64,000 nucleotides of DNA, taken from positions 12,835,557 through 12,899,556 of the forward strand of contig NC_092320.1 of the NCBI RefSeq assembly GCF_036785885.1, in the 5' to 3' direction. Positions 44,601 through 54,586 of this stretch are shown in pieces. A program made the position numbers and the translations under genes. Positions within the stretch are counted from its first letter, which is position 1. Every line of letters begins with the position of its first letter. Source of the stretch: Coffea arabica. Lineage: Eukaryota > Streptophyta > Magnoliopsida > Gentianales > Rubiaceae. The notes under the pieces were generated by a model, which was not told where the DNA came from, did not search any database, and worked only from the letters and a program-made list of their open reading frames with translations.

Positions 44601-47600
44601 GAGGTGAAGCGAGAGTGGGCAGGTGGTGCAAGTACTGCTTCAGCTGGTCGAAGGCAGACTGACACTCCTCAGTCCAGGCGAACTGATCAGACTTCTTCAG
44701 CACTTTAAAGAAGGGTAGGGCCTTATCAGCAAATTGAGACAAGAAGCGGTTCAGCGCGGCCAGGCGTCCATTCAGTCTTTGGACTTCTCGGATGTTCCGA
44801 GGTGGGGACATGTCCTGAATGACCTTGATTTTGTCGGGGTTGGCCTCGATTCCCCGGTGGGAAACCAGATACCCCAAGAATTTTCCCGAGGTGACGCCGA
44901 AGACGCACTTGTTGGGATTCAGCTTCATCCTCGAGTCTCGCAGGACCCCGAAAACTTCCCTCAAGTCTGACAGGAAGGATGAAGTGGCGAGACTTTTGAC
45001 GAGGATGTCATCCACATAGGCCTCCACATTGCGGCCGATCTGATTCTTGAAGAGTCGGTTGATCAGCCTTTGGTAGGTCGCCCCGGCGTTCTTTAGCCCG
45101 AAGGGCATGGTAGTGTAACAATAAACACCTTGGTCGGTGTAGAATGCCGTTTTCTCTTGGTCCTCTTCACTCATTTCTATTTGATGATACCCTTTGAAGG
45201 CATCTAGGAAGCAGAGGACTTCATACCCCATCGCCGAGTCGACGAGGGCGTCTATCCTTGGCAGGGGATAGCAATCTTTGGGGCAGGCCTTGTTGAGGTC
45301 GGTGAAATCTACACACATTCTCCATCCGCCGGTGTCCTTTTTGACCATGACTGTGTTGGACAGCCAGGTCGGATATTGGAATTCGTGGATCATCTTGGCC
45401 GGCAAGAGCTTGTCGACCTCGTCCGATATGGCCTTGCTGCGTTCGGGGCCGAAGTGCCTTCGCTTCTGCCGCACAGGTCGGGCCTGTGGGTTAACGTTAA
45501 GTTGGTGAGTCATAAGCTCGGGTGGCACTCCGACCACTTCATCTGCGGACCACGCAAAGATGTCTCGGTGGTCCTTGATCAGGGAGATCACTTCTTCTTT
45601 CAGGGGTGAAGGGAGTCCGGCCCCTACTTGGACCACTTGGTCAGGCTTGGCTTCATCCAAGACCACTTGTTCCACTTCATCCCCGGGCTCAAGCCTGCTG
45701 GGCTCTCCTGCCTTATGAGGGTCGATGCAGTTTATGGAGAGGACAGCCGGCCTCTTTTCTTCTGACCTCGGCGGGGGCTGAGGTCCGACTGCGGCTTGGA
45801 TGGTGGCGAGGTAGCATTCTCGGGTGGCGCCCACGTCGCTGCTCACCTCGGCCACACCTTCTGGCGTTGGAAACTTGAAACTCAGGTGGTAGGTAGAATA
45901 TACGGCTCTCAAGGCATTGAGCGTGGGCCGGCCTATCAGCATATTGTAAGGAGAGTCCGCTTTGACCACCGCAAAGCTGACAGGCACAGTTCGGCAACGG
46001 GGATGACGCCCGATAGTCACCATTAAATTCACCATGCCTTCCGGGTGGACGACGTGTCCCCCGAAGCCGACAAGGGGAGTTCTGACCGGAGTGAGTTGCT
46101 CCCGGGTCAACTTCAAATTCTCGAAAGTTCGGTAGTACAGGACGTCTACCGAGCTTCCGGGGTCAACGTAGACCTTTTTGACTATATAATTGTTTGTGAG
46201 GACCTCAATCACGAGGGTCTCGTGATTGCTGGAGGCAGCGGGGACGGGGTCGCGGGGACCATAGGTTATCACCTCGGACAGCCTCGAGCTCGGCTCGGCC
46301 ACATCCATGCCGGCTTGGCGGTAGGTCTGCTTTCGGGAGCTCTGGCTGTCTCCTCCCGTGGGGCCACCTGAGATGGTGTTGATCACCCCGGCAATGTTTG
46401 GGCCGTAGCCTGGTGATCCGTCGCGTGGAGGCCTTTGGTCCCCCTTATGGTCCTCAGGACCTCGGCAGTTGAGTTTGGCGTCCCGCCTGTCTTCTCGACG
46501 AGGATCTCGGCTCTCCCGGTGGGAGGCACTTCGGCCGAAGCCTCCATCTTTGCGGACAAATTGTTTCAAGTGTCCCTGTCGAATCAGGTTTTCGATGTCT
46601 CGCTTCAGATCGTTGCAATCTTCGGTCTCGTGCCCAACATCTCGATGGTAGGCACAGTAGAGGCTGGAGTTCCTCCTATCTCTTCTTCCAGGGATCTCAG
46701 GAGGTGTTCGGCCGAGGTGGTTCTGCCTCATCACAGCCAAGACATGAGATCGGCTGGAATTGAGCGGTGTCAACTCAGCGTCCGAGGTGGATGATCTTCC
46801 TTTCACGATCCGGTCGAAAACACTCCGGCGGTCCCGGGGTGGGTTTGAAGTGCCACTTGGGCCGGGCTCACCTCGGCCGATGTCTTTCCTTCTCCGGGTA
46901 TCTTGTCCCGTACGAGAGGCTTGGGCTTCTCGCTTCATGCGATTAACATCTTCACTTCGGATTCCCTGGTCCACTCTTTCCCAGAGTTCGTGAAGTGTAC
47001 GGGGGTAATCCCGATGGATTTCGGTGTTGAAGAGTCCGGCCACCAACCCGTTGGTAAAGGCCGCGAGAGTTACCTGCTCATTCTGATCAGGTATTTGCAC
47101 ATTCTCCTCGTTGAACCTTTGAGCATACGAGCGAAGGGACTCGCCCTGACCCTGTTGAAGGTTCAAGAGATAAGCTGAAGTCTTCGTGATTGGTCGAGAC
47201 GACACGAAGCGGTGGATGAACCGGTCTATCAGCTCATCCAGGGAGGAAATGCTCCCCGGTTCCAAACTCCAGAACCACTTCCGGGCAGTCCCATGTAGGA
47301 AAATGGGGAAAGCCCGACAAATCACGGCGTCGGGGACGCAGTAGAGTCGGAATGCGGAGATGAAGGCGCGGAGGTGATCCTCGGGGTCACCTCGGCCGTC
47401 GTAGGTGTGCAAGTTTGGAAGCTTGAAGTTCGGGGGCACCCTTTCCCCATTGATGTCATCCGTAAAGGGCGGAGCCCTCATGTAGTCCGAAGCTAGGCTC
47501 CCGGGGCGCCGAGGTGGGTCCTCGGACCGTTTCCCTAGAAGTCCTCGAGAAAACGCTCGGGAGATGGAGGCAATTTTAGAGGTCGCCTTGGAGGAGGCAC

Positions 47601-49391
47601 GCCCGGAGGTACTCCGAGAGAGACGCCCCTCATCGGAGTCTTCACCTGAAGGTGCCTCAGGGGACCTCGTCGGCCTCCTCTTGGAAGACTCGGCCTTTTC
47701 TTTCCCCTGTCTTTTGAGGTACCTTCCTAGCTCCTCAAAAATGGTAGGGTTGTGTGATACGAACTCGGCCATCTTGGTGATGGCCTCCTCGTTGTTAGGC
47801 TGGGTCCTCGGGGACCCTTGCTCTTCAGAAATGCGATCTTGCTGGGCTCCCGAGATCTGCCCAGCCCCAGTTGAGGGAACTCGACCACTTCTGGAGCGCG
47901 TGGATCTCATTTTAGTAATAGTAGTCTCGTTTCCCACAGACGGCGCCAATTGAAGAGGTGATTTTTGGGTTGGTAACTAGACCGACCTGGATCAGTCCTC
48001 TCTGAGATGAAATGAGGTGAACTCCTGTGTCCGAAGTGAACCTCGGTGTCCGAAGTGAGTGGCGGGGCTTCTCCCCTGGGATCACTCCGACGATCAAGTT
48101 AGTATGAGAACGAGAATAATGAGAATATGAATTAATGAACAGTGTAGGCTTACTTGTTGGGAGTGTGTCTGGGGTATTTATAGAGGGAGAGTAGAGGACA
48201 GAGCGGGGGGGCTTATGCTGGTGGGACCCACCCTCTGGTCATTACGGCTCTGTCCCGTGTCAGGAGGTCTGACTCTGACACTGTAGCTGCCTGAGCATGA
48301 CGGCGGGGAGTATTGTGCAGGTGCCATTAAGTGCCTCCAGTGCTTTTCAGATAAAGCACTGGTCCTGGGTGATGTCAGGCGGTTTGACATCATCAGCGTG
48401 CAGCTGAGGTGGAGGTGCCGAGGTCACCTACACGGTTGACTACGGATCCGGCCGAGGTCCGGGACGATGCTCAAGACGGATGGACTCCGAAGAGGGACGA
48501 GGTGACTTCACCTCGGACACGCGGGGTGGCCGAGGTGAGCACCCTCAGCAACATCTTTTCTCATTTTCATTTTCTATATGGGAATTTAACACTTTGGAAG
48601 ATATACTATTGATTAGATGTGATACACAAACGATCACATAGATATCGATCCATATGTTTATGTGCTTATATTGGCATGTATGAAACACGATAAATTAACA
48701 CCCTTTTCCACAGTTGACTAAAAACCCTAGCTTAGAAAGGGGTTAATGAAATTATTTCCTGCATGTTTCCAAGAAATGAAAAGAAACAAAACTTCGTGTT
48801 TTCAATAAGGAACTTTTAATGTTACAACTGAAGGGAAAAATTGTGGATGATTTTTAAAAATGCTTAAAGATATAAAATAAAATTAGAAATGTAACCAGCC
48901 TATAAGCATGCAAGACAACTTTCATGAAATCTGCAGCCTGTGAAAGCTGCAAGCTTGAAGCATGCATGACTTTAACCTGAAAACCCATCTCACATATGTG
49001 AAATCTCCTCTCTTCATAAACCAGCAAATGCTTGCATTGGCGTCCGAGTCAATGGGACGTTGCCGTTGATAGCTGCTGCGAGTAACGTAATATGGGATAA
49101 CGGGGCAGCTTGTGGAAGAAACTATAGAGTTACTTGCACTGGAACTAATAGCGAAGGGATCGCACAACCTTGTAGGGGTAGTGTTGTGGTTCAAATAATT
49201 GATTACTGTCCTCCGGGTTGTCGAGCAACCTTTGATCTCTCTCAAGAAGCATTTGCTCTCATTGCCGATCCAAATGCTGGAAAAGTCAACATAGACTATG
49301 AACTGTAAGGATTTTATCTTAGCAAATTTTCATTTTAATTTCAGCATTCTAATTTAATCAACTTTGTTGACTCGTATGTTGCAGGGTTTGA
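38649..49391 (+). CDS. EG45-like protein (PNP-like), copy 3, with a 9.7 kb retrotransposon in intron 1
   Basis: Exons are 38,649-38,760, 49,025-49,304 and 49,385-49,391 (112 + 280 + 7 nt, 132 residues). All borders are GT-AG and intron phases are the same as in copies 2 and 4. The joined frame has no stop before the final TGA. The signal peptide ends VAYA, then GTATFYTPPYSPNACIG, the conserved IAAASNVIWDNGAACGRNYRVTC and VDYCPPGCRATFDLSQEAF. The intron grew to about 10.3 kb by insertion of a Tat-type element at 38,821-48,547, in opposite orientation to the gene. The site lies 60 nt after the splice donor; donor and acceptor are untouched. Whether the gene is still spliced and expressed cannot be told. 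The 5' half near CIGVRVNGTLP is less conserved than in the other copies. Confidence 0.75.
38816..38820. repeat. Target-site duplication of the Tat-type element (left)
   Basis: GCAAC, matched exactly by GCAAC at 48,548-48,552. Confidence 0.92.
38821..39417 (-). repeat. 3' LTR of the Tat-type element
   Basis: 597 bp, same length as its partner. It carries a TATAAATA box on the minus strand at 39,045-39,052. It is GC-rich, with repeated CCGAGGT motifs. Confidence 0.93.
39724..39731 (+). promoter_or_regulatory. TATA box for the opposite-strand ORF of the Tat-type element
   Basis: CCCTATAAATAGG lies 178 nt upstream of the ATG at 39909, outside the LTR and on the strand opposite to gag-pol. It suggests the extra ORF has its own promoter. 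Confidence 0.6.
39909..42227 (+). pseudogene. Spliced opposite-strand ORF of the Tat-type element (transposase_28-like), one internal stop
   Basis: Exons 39,909-40,887 and 40,957-42,227 join to exactly 750 codons. The 69-nt intron has GTAATT...TGTGCAG borders, and the frame is kept across it. The N-terminus is basic (MAKTAKTHKKTVTPRYQTE), followed by a Ser/Glu-rich region. A domain then follows, from YPFRPWYEVLPPE to KRDYFFVSGVDFPRGFWWRP, that matches what is often labelled 'putative gypsy type transposon'. The second exon has a basic KKKKSQG nuclear-signal-like stretch, a long coiled coil (about 41,560-41,780) and a Glu/Gly-rich acidic tail. Codon 244 is TGA (40,638-40,640), where relatives usually have Trp. 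The ORF ends 236 bp from the end of pol and faces it, so transcription is convergent. Function in the life cycle is not established. Confidence 0.78.
42228..42463. other. Spacer between convergent extra ORF and pol of the Tat-type element
   Basis: Contains an AATGAAAG/TTTTTTAATAACGAATG A/T-rich stretch that may hold poly(A) signals for one or both convergent transcripts. Nothing else is visible. Confidence 0.4.
42464..47910 (-). pseudogene. gag-pol polyprotein gene of the Tat-type element, integrase part broken
   Basis: From the ATG at 47910 the frame is open for 1,559 codons. Domains in order (residue positions approximate): gag core 150-330, zinc knuckle CAYHRDVGHETEDC near 419-432, protease with DPGSS near 583, RT 835-1010 with YVDD near 965, RT-linked RNase H 1100-1235, second RNase H with LYVDGSS near 1250 and IHVRSDSQLV near 1310, and the integrase zinc finger with HHCC near 1463-1510. 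The integrase core starts TDIIGPF. It is stopped by TAG (43,228-43,230) right after VTAVD, at a position where relatives have Tyr. The frame then continues with the second Asp (SDNG) and the Glu (GQAEN) to about 42,668. There a one-base deletion shifts it before the C-terminal LVLRKNSVS...ENLRLYHA end (stop near 42,464). Integrase is therefore not made in full. Confidence 0.88.
47931..47948 (-). promoter_or_regulatory. Primer-binding site of the Tat-type element
   Basis: On the minus strand TGGCGCCGTCTGTGGGAA lies 2 nt inside the 5' LTR. The TGGCGCC start fits the complement of a tRNA 3' end; I do not assign the tRNA. The gag frame is open through the site, but the first ATG is at 47910. Confidence 0.8.
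47951..48547 (-). repeat. 5' LTR of the Tat-type element
   Basis: 597 bp, with the minus-strand TATAAATA box at 48,175-48,182 as the likely promoter of gag-pol. Three transitions separate it from the 3' LTR. Confidence 0.93.
48548..48552. repeat. Target-site duplication of the Tat-type element (right)
   Basis: GCAAC, identical to 38,816-38,820. Confidence 0.92.
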
Positions 49392-50040
49392 ACTTTGAGG
49401 TGGATCATGTTTGAAGAGCCTTCAAAAGGCCAATAATTTGTATTTAGAGAAATAAGTAGCTAGCTACTTTCATATACTATAAAATTTATGCTTCAGATAC
49501 TACTTTAGCATAAATATATCAAAATTTAAGATTACATTTAGTAAACAGGTTTGAAATTTTTTGGTGGCTTTGGGAAACCACAAAATGATACAATTCCTGT
49601 GATATTTAATTAAGGAGGACAAGAGGGTGGAATATGCATCAAATAAATTATTTATAAAGGAAGGATCATAATGCAACCAAGTCAAGCATATAAGAAGCAA
49701 TCCAGGACGAGACCCTTATGTTCTGGAATGTATCTTTTACCATCTCCGATCCAAGCTCCCTTAGCGGGAAAAAGCTTGGAACACAGTCCATTACTTCGAA
49801 GCTGGAATTTTCAACCCCAAGGAGTGCATTAGTGTGTTAAAGGAGAAACATCTCGAAAAAGTTTATCAAAAAATTTAATATATAAGTCAAACACTCAACT
49901 CTGACATAAAATCTTAAATTATTAGGTATTAAATTTTTAGGTACATATTAATCGCTCTTTCTTCATCTCCTGAATCAATATAGAATATAATTTTTTATTC
50001 ATGAATCTAACATAATGTCAACATCTTTCAATGTTTTTGT
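49392..50040. other. 3' flank of EG45-like copy 3, no gene seen
   Basis: The first 150 bp are probably 3' UTR (compare AAATAAGTAG... after copies 2 and 4). The rest is AT-rich spacer without a supported gene. Confidence 0.55.
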
Positions 50041-50310
50041 CCGATTATTGTTTTTACGGAAATAAAAGTCATCCCACATCAACCAGATTTATCCATCCTT
50101 GAAAATTTTGACCATGTGCACTACTTCATACGTAGCAACCAACTCGATCTATATGGCTCTTGTCGATGACAATTTCTTTACTCCACGAATTCTTGATACC
50201 AGAATCCTTCATTATCCAAATAGAAACTTCAAAATCCAAACTATTATCGCACATGCTTAGGTAGTCTTTGTAGACTTCCAAGCTCGTTACATCGTCCTGT
50301 GATATAACAC
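50040..50310 (-). pseudogene. Fragment of an F-box gene (middle to C-terminal part)
   Basis: The minus strand at about 50,090-50,300 matches, base by base in long runs, the part of the intact F-box gene that lies at about 53,640-53,790. That part encodes the LCDNTSDYEIVIWVMKEYG...IVIDKEP region. Here the frame is broken, with stops and indels. The fragment lies downstream of the mini F-box at 50,650, so it may come from another copy or a rearrangement. Confidence 0.6.
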
Positions 50311-50649
50311 TACTACTAGAGTGTCTTAAGAGTATTCTCTTCTTGAGACTTTACAAAATTCTAGTAGGCTAACCACTTGAAAACAAATGTAAAGGCTTGC
50401 AAGAAGTTGACTATTCAGAGAACCCGAGTAAAATGAATATCATCATTAGTTAGACACAAATTCAGGCGCGTCATACTCGTACAAAGAGCAAAGTTTGGGC
50501 ATAACATGAGCTAATACTTGCCATTGTTTGTGCCCGTCAATATAACAAGTAGTGCTATAAGATATATCGGTAAAATATTTTTAAAAAATATCACAAAGAA
50601 AAAAGAAACTTCAAATAGTACTTGAGCGAGCATACCAATTCTACTTTAT

Positions 50650-50845
50650 TCATTTAACAATCTCGATCCCAAAGTTCTGAGAGAAAGAAAGCTTGAGGGC
50701 ATATTCCAATACTCCTATGCAAGGGTAGCTTTCTTCGACATAGCCAACTCCATTCATCTGATCATAAGCGCATTTGCACTGGATGAAACTCTTGGTTATA
50801 GTAATCTGGATAACGTGGTATGGTAGATTCAAGGAATTCTTTCCT
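50650..50845 (-). pseudogene. Internally deleted mini F-box pseudogene
   Basis: A short frame starts with LNLPYHVIQITITKSFIQCK, clearly the F-box start of the intact gene at 53.4-54.6 kb (LNLPAHVVSDILSRLPPKTIIQCK). It then jumps directly to the last 35 residues (YDQMNGVGYVEESYPCIGVLEYALKLSFSQNFGIEIVK). About 320 codons between are missing. The 3' flank (50,530-50,649) also resembles the 3' flank of the intact gene at 53,265-53,386. No ATG is visible for the frame. Confidence 0.7.
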
Positions 50846-51057
50846 TAAATTGGCTATAGTTACAGGTTAAACTCAGAAAAGCAATTGAACAAGTTAATCA
50901 CCATTCAATCAAGTATATATTTTGGAGAACACCGCCAGCCCACCCACACCCCCGTCCCCCACAAAAAAAAAAGGGAAAAACTTTCCCCTACTCTTTGTCA
51001 TCTTCACAGCCAGTAACAACCTTTGAGATGTAGGTATATCAAAATTGATTGTGTGAC

Positions 51058-52380
51058 TCATGATGATGGTCCCTTAAGGCTTGGCTTATTTGAAACTATT
51101 CTTCTTAGCATTTCCTCCACAGCTATATCAAACGCATCTTTAAGATTGCCAGTTCTTCCTCCAAAAGCTGTACGAAATCCTTGGAATCATGTTAATTACC
51201 GTGTTCCTCATCCTCTTGATAGCTTCTCCACTATATCCCTCCAATACTTTCCTTATCGAAGTCCCATTCCTTACCCGATTCCTGTGTATAAAAACCGAGA
51301 AAGACTCCAATTCACTGGACATAAACAACTCGTACTGACCCACAATCGTTTCTTTCCAGAAAAAACTGGTATCGAACCTGCCTGCATACAATCAAACGTG
51401 GACCTCCTCGTATGCGAGTCACCTCTGGGCTGCAAACAGAAGTCTGAGCTCAGAAATATTTCCAGAACCGCTGAGGAGCTGTCCAAGCAAGCTGTCTTGG
51501 CAAAATCTATAGCTTTGCACGAATCAGATTCGTTGTAACAGTGATCCAGCAGCAAAGCCCTGAAGTCGTTCTTTATATATCCACGCTTTCCCCCTACAAA
51601 CGTGAAGAGGTTCGTCCGTTTTCTACCTCGCACAAATTCCTGCCATTGCTTAATTTCGGTCACGGTCCGGGGATGAAATCCGGTAGGATAGGGTACAGTA
51701 ACTTCCATTGGATCCCCTAGGCTTCTTTCTATTGTGAAGCTGAACATTTTTCTCATCAAGGGCATGAGGAGGAAGCTTGTCCCCCAGGCTTGATCATCAC
51801 GGACCCGTTTCAAGTCCCATGAAGTTCGACCCACAGCAAGGAAATGATCAGAACCGTTGGATCTCTTCCAATAATGCTGGTTCTTGATCCATTCGAGGAA
51901 AGTGTAGAAGGGTGCATCTCGTTCTTTGGCAGTGTAGCCACTGAATAAAATGTTGGAGGCCGCTAGTCCAGCATAAAATGGGATGTAGAATGCCTTAGCG
52001 GATTCCGGCTCCATGGTTCTACACTTGTAGTTGAGAATTCGATTGTGAAATATAAGTTCGCTCGCGAACATGTGGGTCCGGTACCAAGCACGAGCAAGCT
52101 CAGGCGGGACAATGCCGGCGAGAGCGGTGGTGGCTTCCGGCCCAAATCCACCGTCTGACAGCGCCTCACATTGGGATTTACGAGAGTCTATAATGCAGTT
52201 TTCCAGCAGTTTCTTGTTGAAAATTGGAGGAAGGTCGTCGTATACGTAAACCCTCCCGTATTTACATTGTGCTTGGTCAACAACACCAGGATGCTGATCA
52301 GGAGGAGGAGCAATGAGGCTCAAGATTTGTAGCTTGCGTTTTTTTTTTTTTTTTTTAAATGATATGGATGGATGATACAT
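51058..52380 (-). pseudogene. GT47 exostosin-family glycosyltransferase (MUR3/KATAMARI1-like), frameshifted
   Basis: An open frame from 52,380 encodes YGRVYVYDDLPPIFN, then DGGFGPEATTALAG, AKAFYIPFYAGLAAS, HFLAVGRTSWDLKR, TVPYPTGFHP, FTFVGGKR and DSHTRRSTFDCMQAGSIPVF, all in the order typical of plant xyloglucan galactosyltransferase-like GT47 proteins. At a six-base A run (51,360-51,365) one base is missing, and the next part (FFWKETIVGQYELF...IHRNRVRNGTSIRKVLEGYS) is in another frame. At the run 51,163-51,166 a second one-base shift follows. The end (KDAFDIAVEEMLRRI...) is in a third frame, ending at the TGA at 51,058-51,060. The N-terminal membrane anchor is missing; a poly-A tract (coding strand) sits where it should be. 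Such enzymes act in Golgi xyloglucan side-chain synthesis. Both shifts are in homopolymers, so assembly error must be excluded. Confidence 0.78.
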
Positions 52381-53386
52381 CGGTCGTCCAGTTCATCTTC
52401 ACTTTCGAATCACAAAAGGTTGATCTTTGCTAGAATATTACTGCAAAGAAAGGAGGCATCTTCTTCCCTAAAAAGAGCAACAAAAACGTAATATTAAGTG
52501 CTAACTCACTACAAAAATTTTTTTAAAAAAAAATTGAAGTGTTTCAACTTCTTGGGAGTTCATCTATGAATGCAATTCAATTTCAAATTCTTGGCATTGT
52601 TAAAAGAAGAAGAAGAAAAAAAAGTTGCAGCTTCTTGGGGAATTCAACCCTGGAGACAAATTGATGGGTCAGATAGGCACGAGTCATGAGTTTTGTGTTG
52701 ACCTCGGCCTAAAATATTTGGATTCAAAGAGTGTAAAACACCACTGCATTTGGCCGAGATTGGCTCAAAACTCACGTGGGGCTTTCATCGTATTCTTCGG
52801 TAAGTAAATTAGAGTACTTTTTTAAGTCGTGTAACTTGAAGTTGCCACTTGCCAGCCTGTTGAATCAGAATTTGCAGAAATAGTACAGCATCTATGGCCA
52901 AATTTTGAAGTATATCGAGTCCCTCGGATGGCTTAAGCCATTAACCAGCCACAATAACTATACTATATAATGGCAACTAAGAAGTACAAAAAAGATTAAT
53001 AGCACATGATGCTATAAAGTAAAGCATTGGTTGTCTTCACGATGGCTTATGATTCTGAGAATTAGTCAGAACTAATTATTCGATATTGTAATACAAGTTG
53101 CAATCAACAATGTCCAAGAAATTAGGGAGCTGCAAATAATTATTTTCCAACAAAAATCAAGGATGACAATTAATGCCATATTTGAGATATCAAAAGGAAG
53201 TTCTACTTCTTCTTCTTCTCTTTATTATTATTGCACTACCAGGGCATAAATTGCACTAGCATTTATCATTGTTTCTGCCCAATAAATGATGCAGTACTAC
53301 AAGATGTACGCTAGTGAAACATTTTTTTACAATATCCCAATGAAAGAGAAACTTCCAAAAGTTGAGCCAACATCTGTACCAAGATT
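52381..53386. other. Spacer with a segment duplicated at 55.1-55.45 kb
   Basis: 52,653-53,180 has the ordered motifs TTGATGGG, GATTCAAA, GGCCGA.AT.GGCTCA, GAGAATTAGTCAGAACTAA and CATATTTGA.ATATC, which recur at about 55,105-55,450. No gene is supported. The right end is the 3' flank of the F-box gene. Confidence 0.55.
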
Positions 53387-54586
53387 CTAGTTTATGCTTT
53401 CCATCATCTGGATCCCAAAACTCTTGAGGGAAAGAAAGGTTGGAACGTATTCCATTATTTCTATGCAAGGGTAGCCATCTTCATTCATCTGATCATCAAT
53501 TTTCTTGATGAGTTTATGAACGCCAGACTGATGCAAGATTTGCCTCTGAGAATCATAAGAAAGTAAAATGTCATCCCTCCACAAAAGCAAGATATTCCCA
53601 TCTTCAAAAACTTTAAAAACTCGAACAACTTCAAAAGATGGCCCGACAAGATCAGCAGGCTCCTTGTCTATGACAATATCTTTAGTCCAGAGCTTGGTGA
53701 TTCCGTATTCTTTCATCACCCAAATGACGATCTCATAATCAGAAGTGTTATCACACAAGCTCAGACAGCCACCAAAAAGTCCCAAGCTAGCTAAATTGAA
53801 ATCTTTGCTCAGTTCTGGAGGAGCAGGGAAAGGTGAAAACAACTCTGTTTCAAGATCAAAGCAGGATATCAATTCAGAGCCAGCTTGATCACCAATCAGC
53901 CAATGAAGATTACCATTCAGGAAAACACCATGAGTGCGACAACTATTATAAAGGAAAGGGGCATGCCCAATCCTCCTCCAAGATTCTGTTTCTTCCCCTA
54001 CTGTATAAACATCGCAATTGGACTTTAATACCCGTCGTGTATTCTTCTCTCGCTCTTGGAAAATCCGAACCACCTTGTATTTTCTAGTTTCAGAGCTTGA
54101 TCCGAATCCATAACTTACTATATTTGGATATGATCTTACCCCCTCTGGCATCGGAAGAGTGATGGATTCTCGTATGATTGGATTCCACAAGTAGACAGCA
54201 TCATGTTTATGATCGAATTCGTTCAAGCAGATTAAGCCATTGATGGAGCCAACCATGGTAGCAGTCGCACCATTTTCCACGACACACCCTTCTGGGGCCT
54301 TGATTTTTGTTCCTGCAACATATTGAAAATCATGGTGATCAGGCTGATCTTCGAATTCAACTAAACTGAAGCAATTCAAATCTGAAGGATGGTAATCGAG
54401 GTTGTTTATGATCAGGCAGGGAGGAGATCTTAGCAGGTGTAAATTAGTGAATTCAGATTCAGATAGCAGACTCAGCCATGATTTGCAAACAGATTTGCAT
54501 TGGATGATAGTCTTGGGTGGTAATCTGGACAAAATATCAGAGACAACGTGTGCTGGTAGATTCAAGAATTGTGCCTGGTTGCTCAT
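53387..54586 (-). CDS. F-box protein with F-box-associated domain
   Basis: This intronless ORF of 399 residues starts at the ATG at 54586. Residues about 8-48 form the F-box (LNLPAHVVSDILSRLPPKTIIQCKSVCKSWLSLLSES), which binds SKP1 in an SCF ubiquitin ligase. The rest follows the kelch-like F-box-associated pattern of plant CPR1/CPR30-type proteins: GSINGLICLNE, YLWNPIIRESITLP, YGFGSSSETRKYKVVRI, VYTVGEETESWRRI, GVFLNGNLHWL and DYEIVIWVMKEYGITKLWTKDIVI. The length is normal. These proteins select targets for ubiquitination; the target is unknown. Two decayed relatives lie 3 kb away (50.0-50.9 kb), so this belongs to a local family. Confidence 0.9.
   Translation of the reverse strand: MSNQAQFLNLPAHVVSDILSRLPPKTIIQCKSVCKSWLSLLSESEFTNLHLLRSPPCLIINNLDYHPSDLNCFSLVEFEDQPDHHDFQYVAGTKIKAPEGCVVENGATATMVGSINGLICLNEFDHKHDAVYLWNPIIRESITLPMPEGVRSYPNIVSYGFGSSSETRKYKVVRIFQEREKNTRRVLKSNCDVYTVGEETESWRRIGHAPFLYNSCRTHGVFLNGNLHWLIGDQAGSELISCFDLETELFSPFPAPPELSKDFNLASLGLFGGCLSLCDNTSDYEIVIWVMKEYGITKLWTKDIVIDKEPADLVGPSFEVVRVFKVFEDGNILLLWRDDILLSYDSQRQILHQSGVHKLIKKIDDQMNEDGYPCIEIMEYVPTFLSLKSFGIQMMESIN

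Larger units (their letters stand above)
38821..48547 (-). mobile_element. Young Ty3/gypsy LTR retrotransposon of the Tat lineage, in an intron
   Basis: The element is 9,727 bp and lies on the minus strand. Two 597-bp LTRs (38,821-39,417 and 47,951-48,547) start TG and end CA and differ at only 3 positions, all transitions. The 5-bp duplication GCAAC is perfect. Order in its own direction: 5' LTR, primer site, gag-protease-RT-RNase H-second RNase H-integrase, an extra ORF on the opposite strand, a G-rich purine tract and the 3' LTR. A second (archaeal-type) RNase H before integrase and an extra ORF after pol are known marks of the plant Tat lineage. At an assumed 1.3e-8 substitutions per site per year, 3/597 means roughly 0.2 million years. 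The base composition (GC-rich) is very unlike the host spacer. Confidence 0.93.

Noticed and set aside
47911..47949. gag start at the LTR edge (through the primer-binding site)
   Set aside because: The frame is open there, but no ATG exists before 47910; the primer site is a nucleic-acid signal.
43474..47953. Many plus-strand ORFs (up to 129 codons) across gag-pol
   Set aside because: They lie opposite a clear gag-pol frame with conserved domains and are composition shadows.
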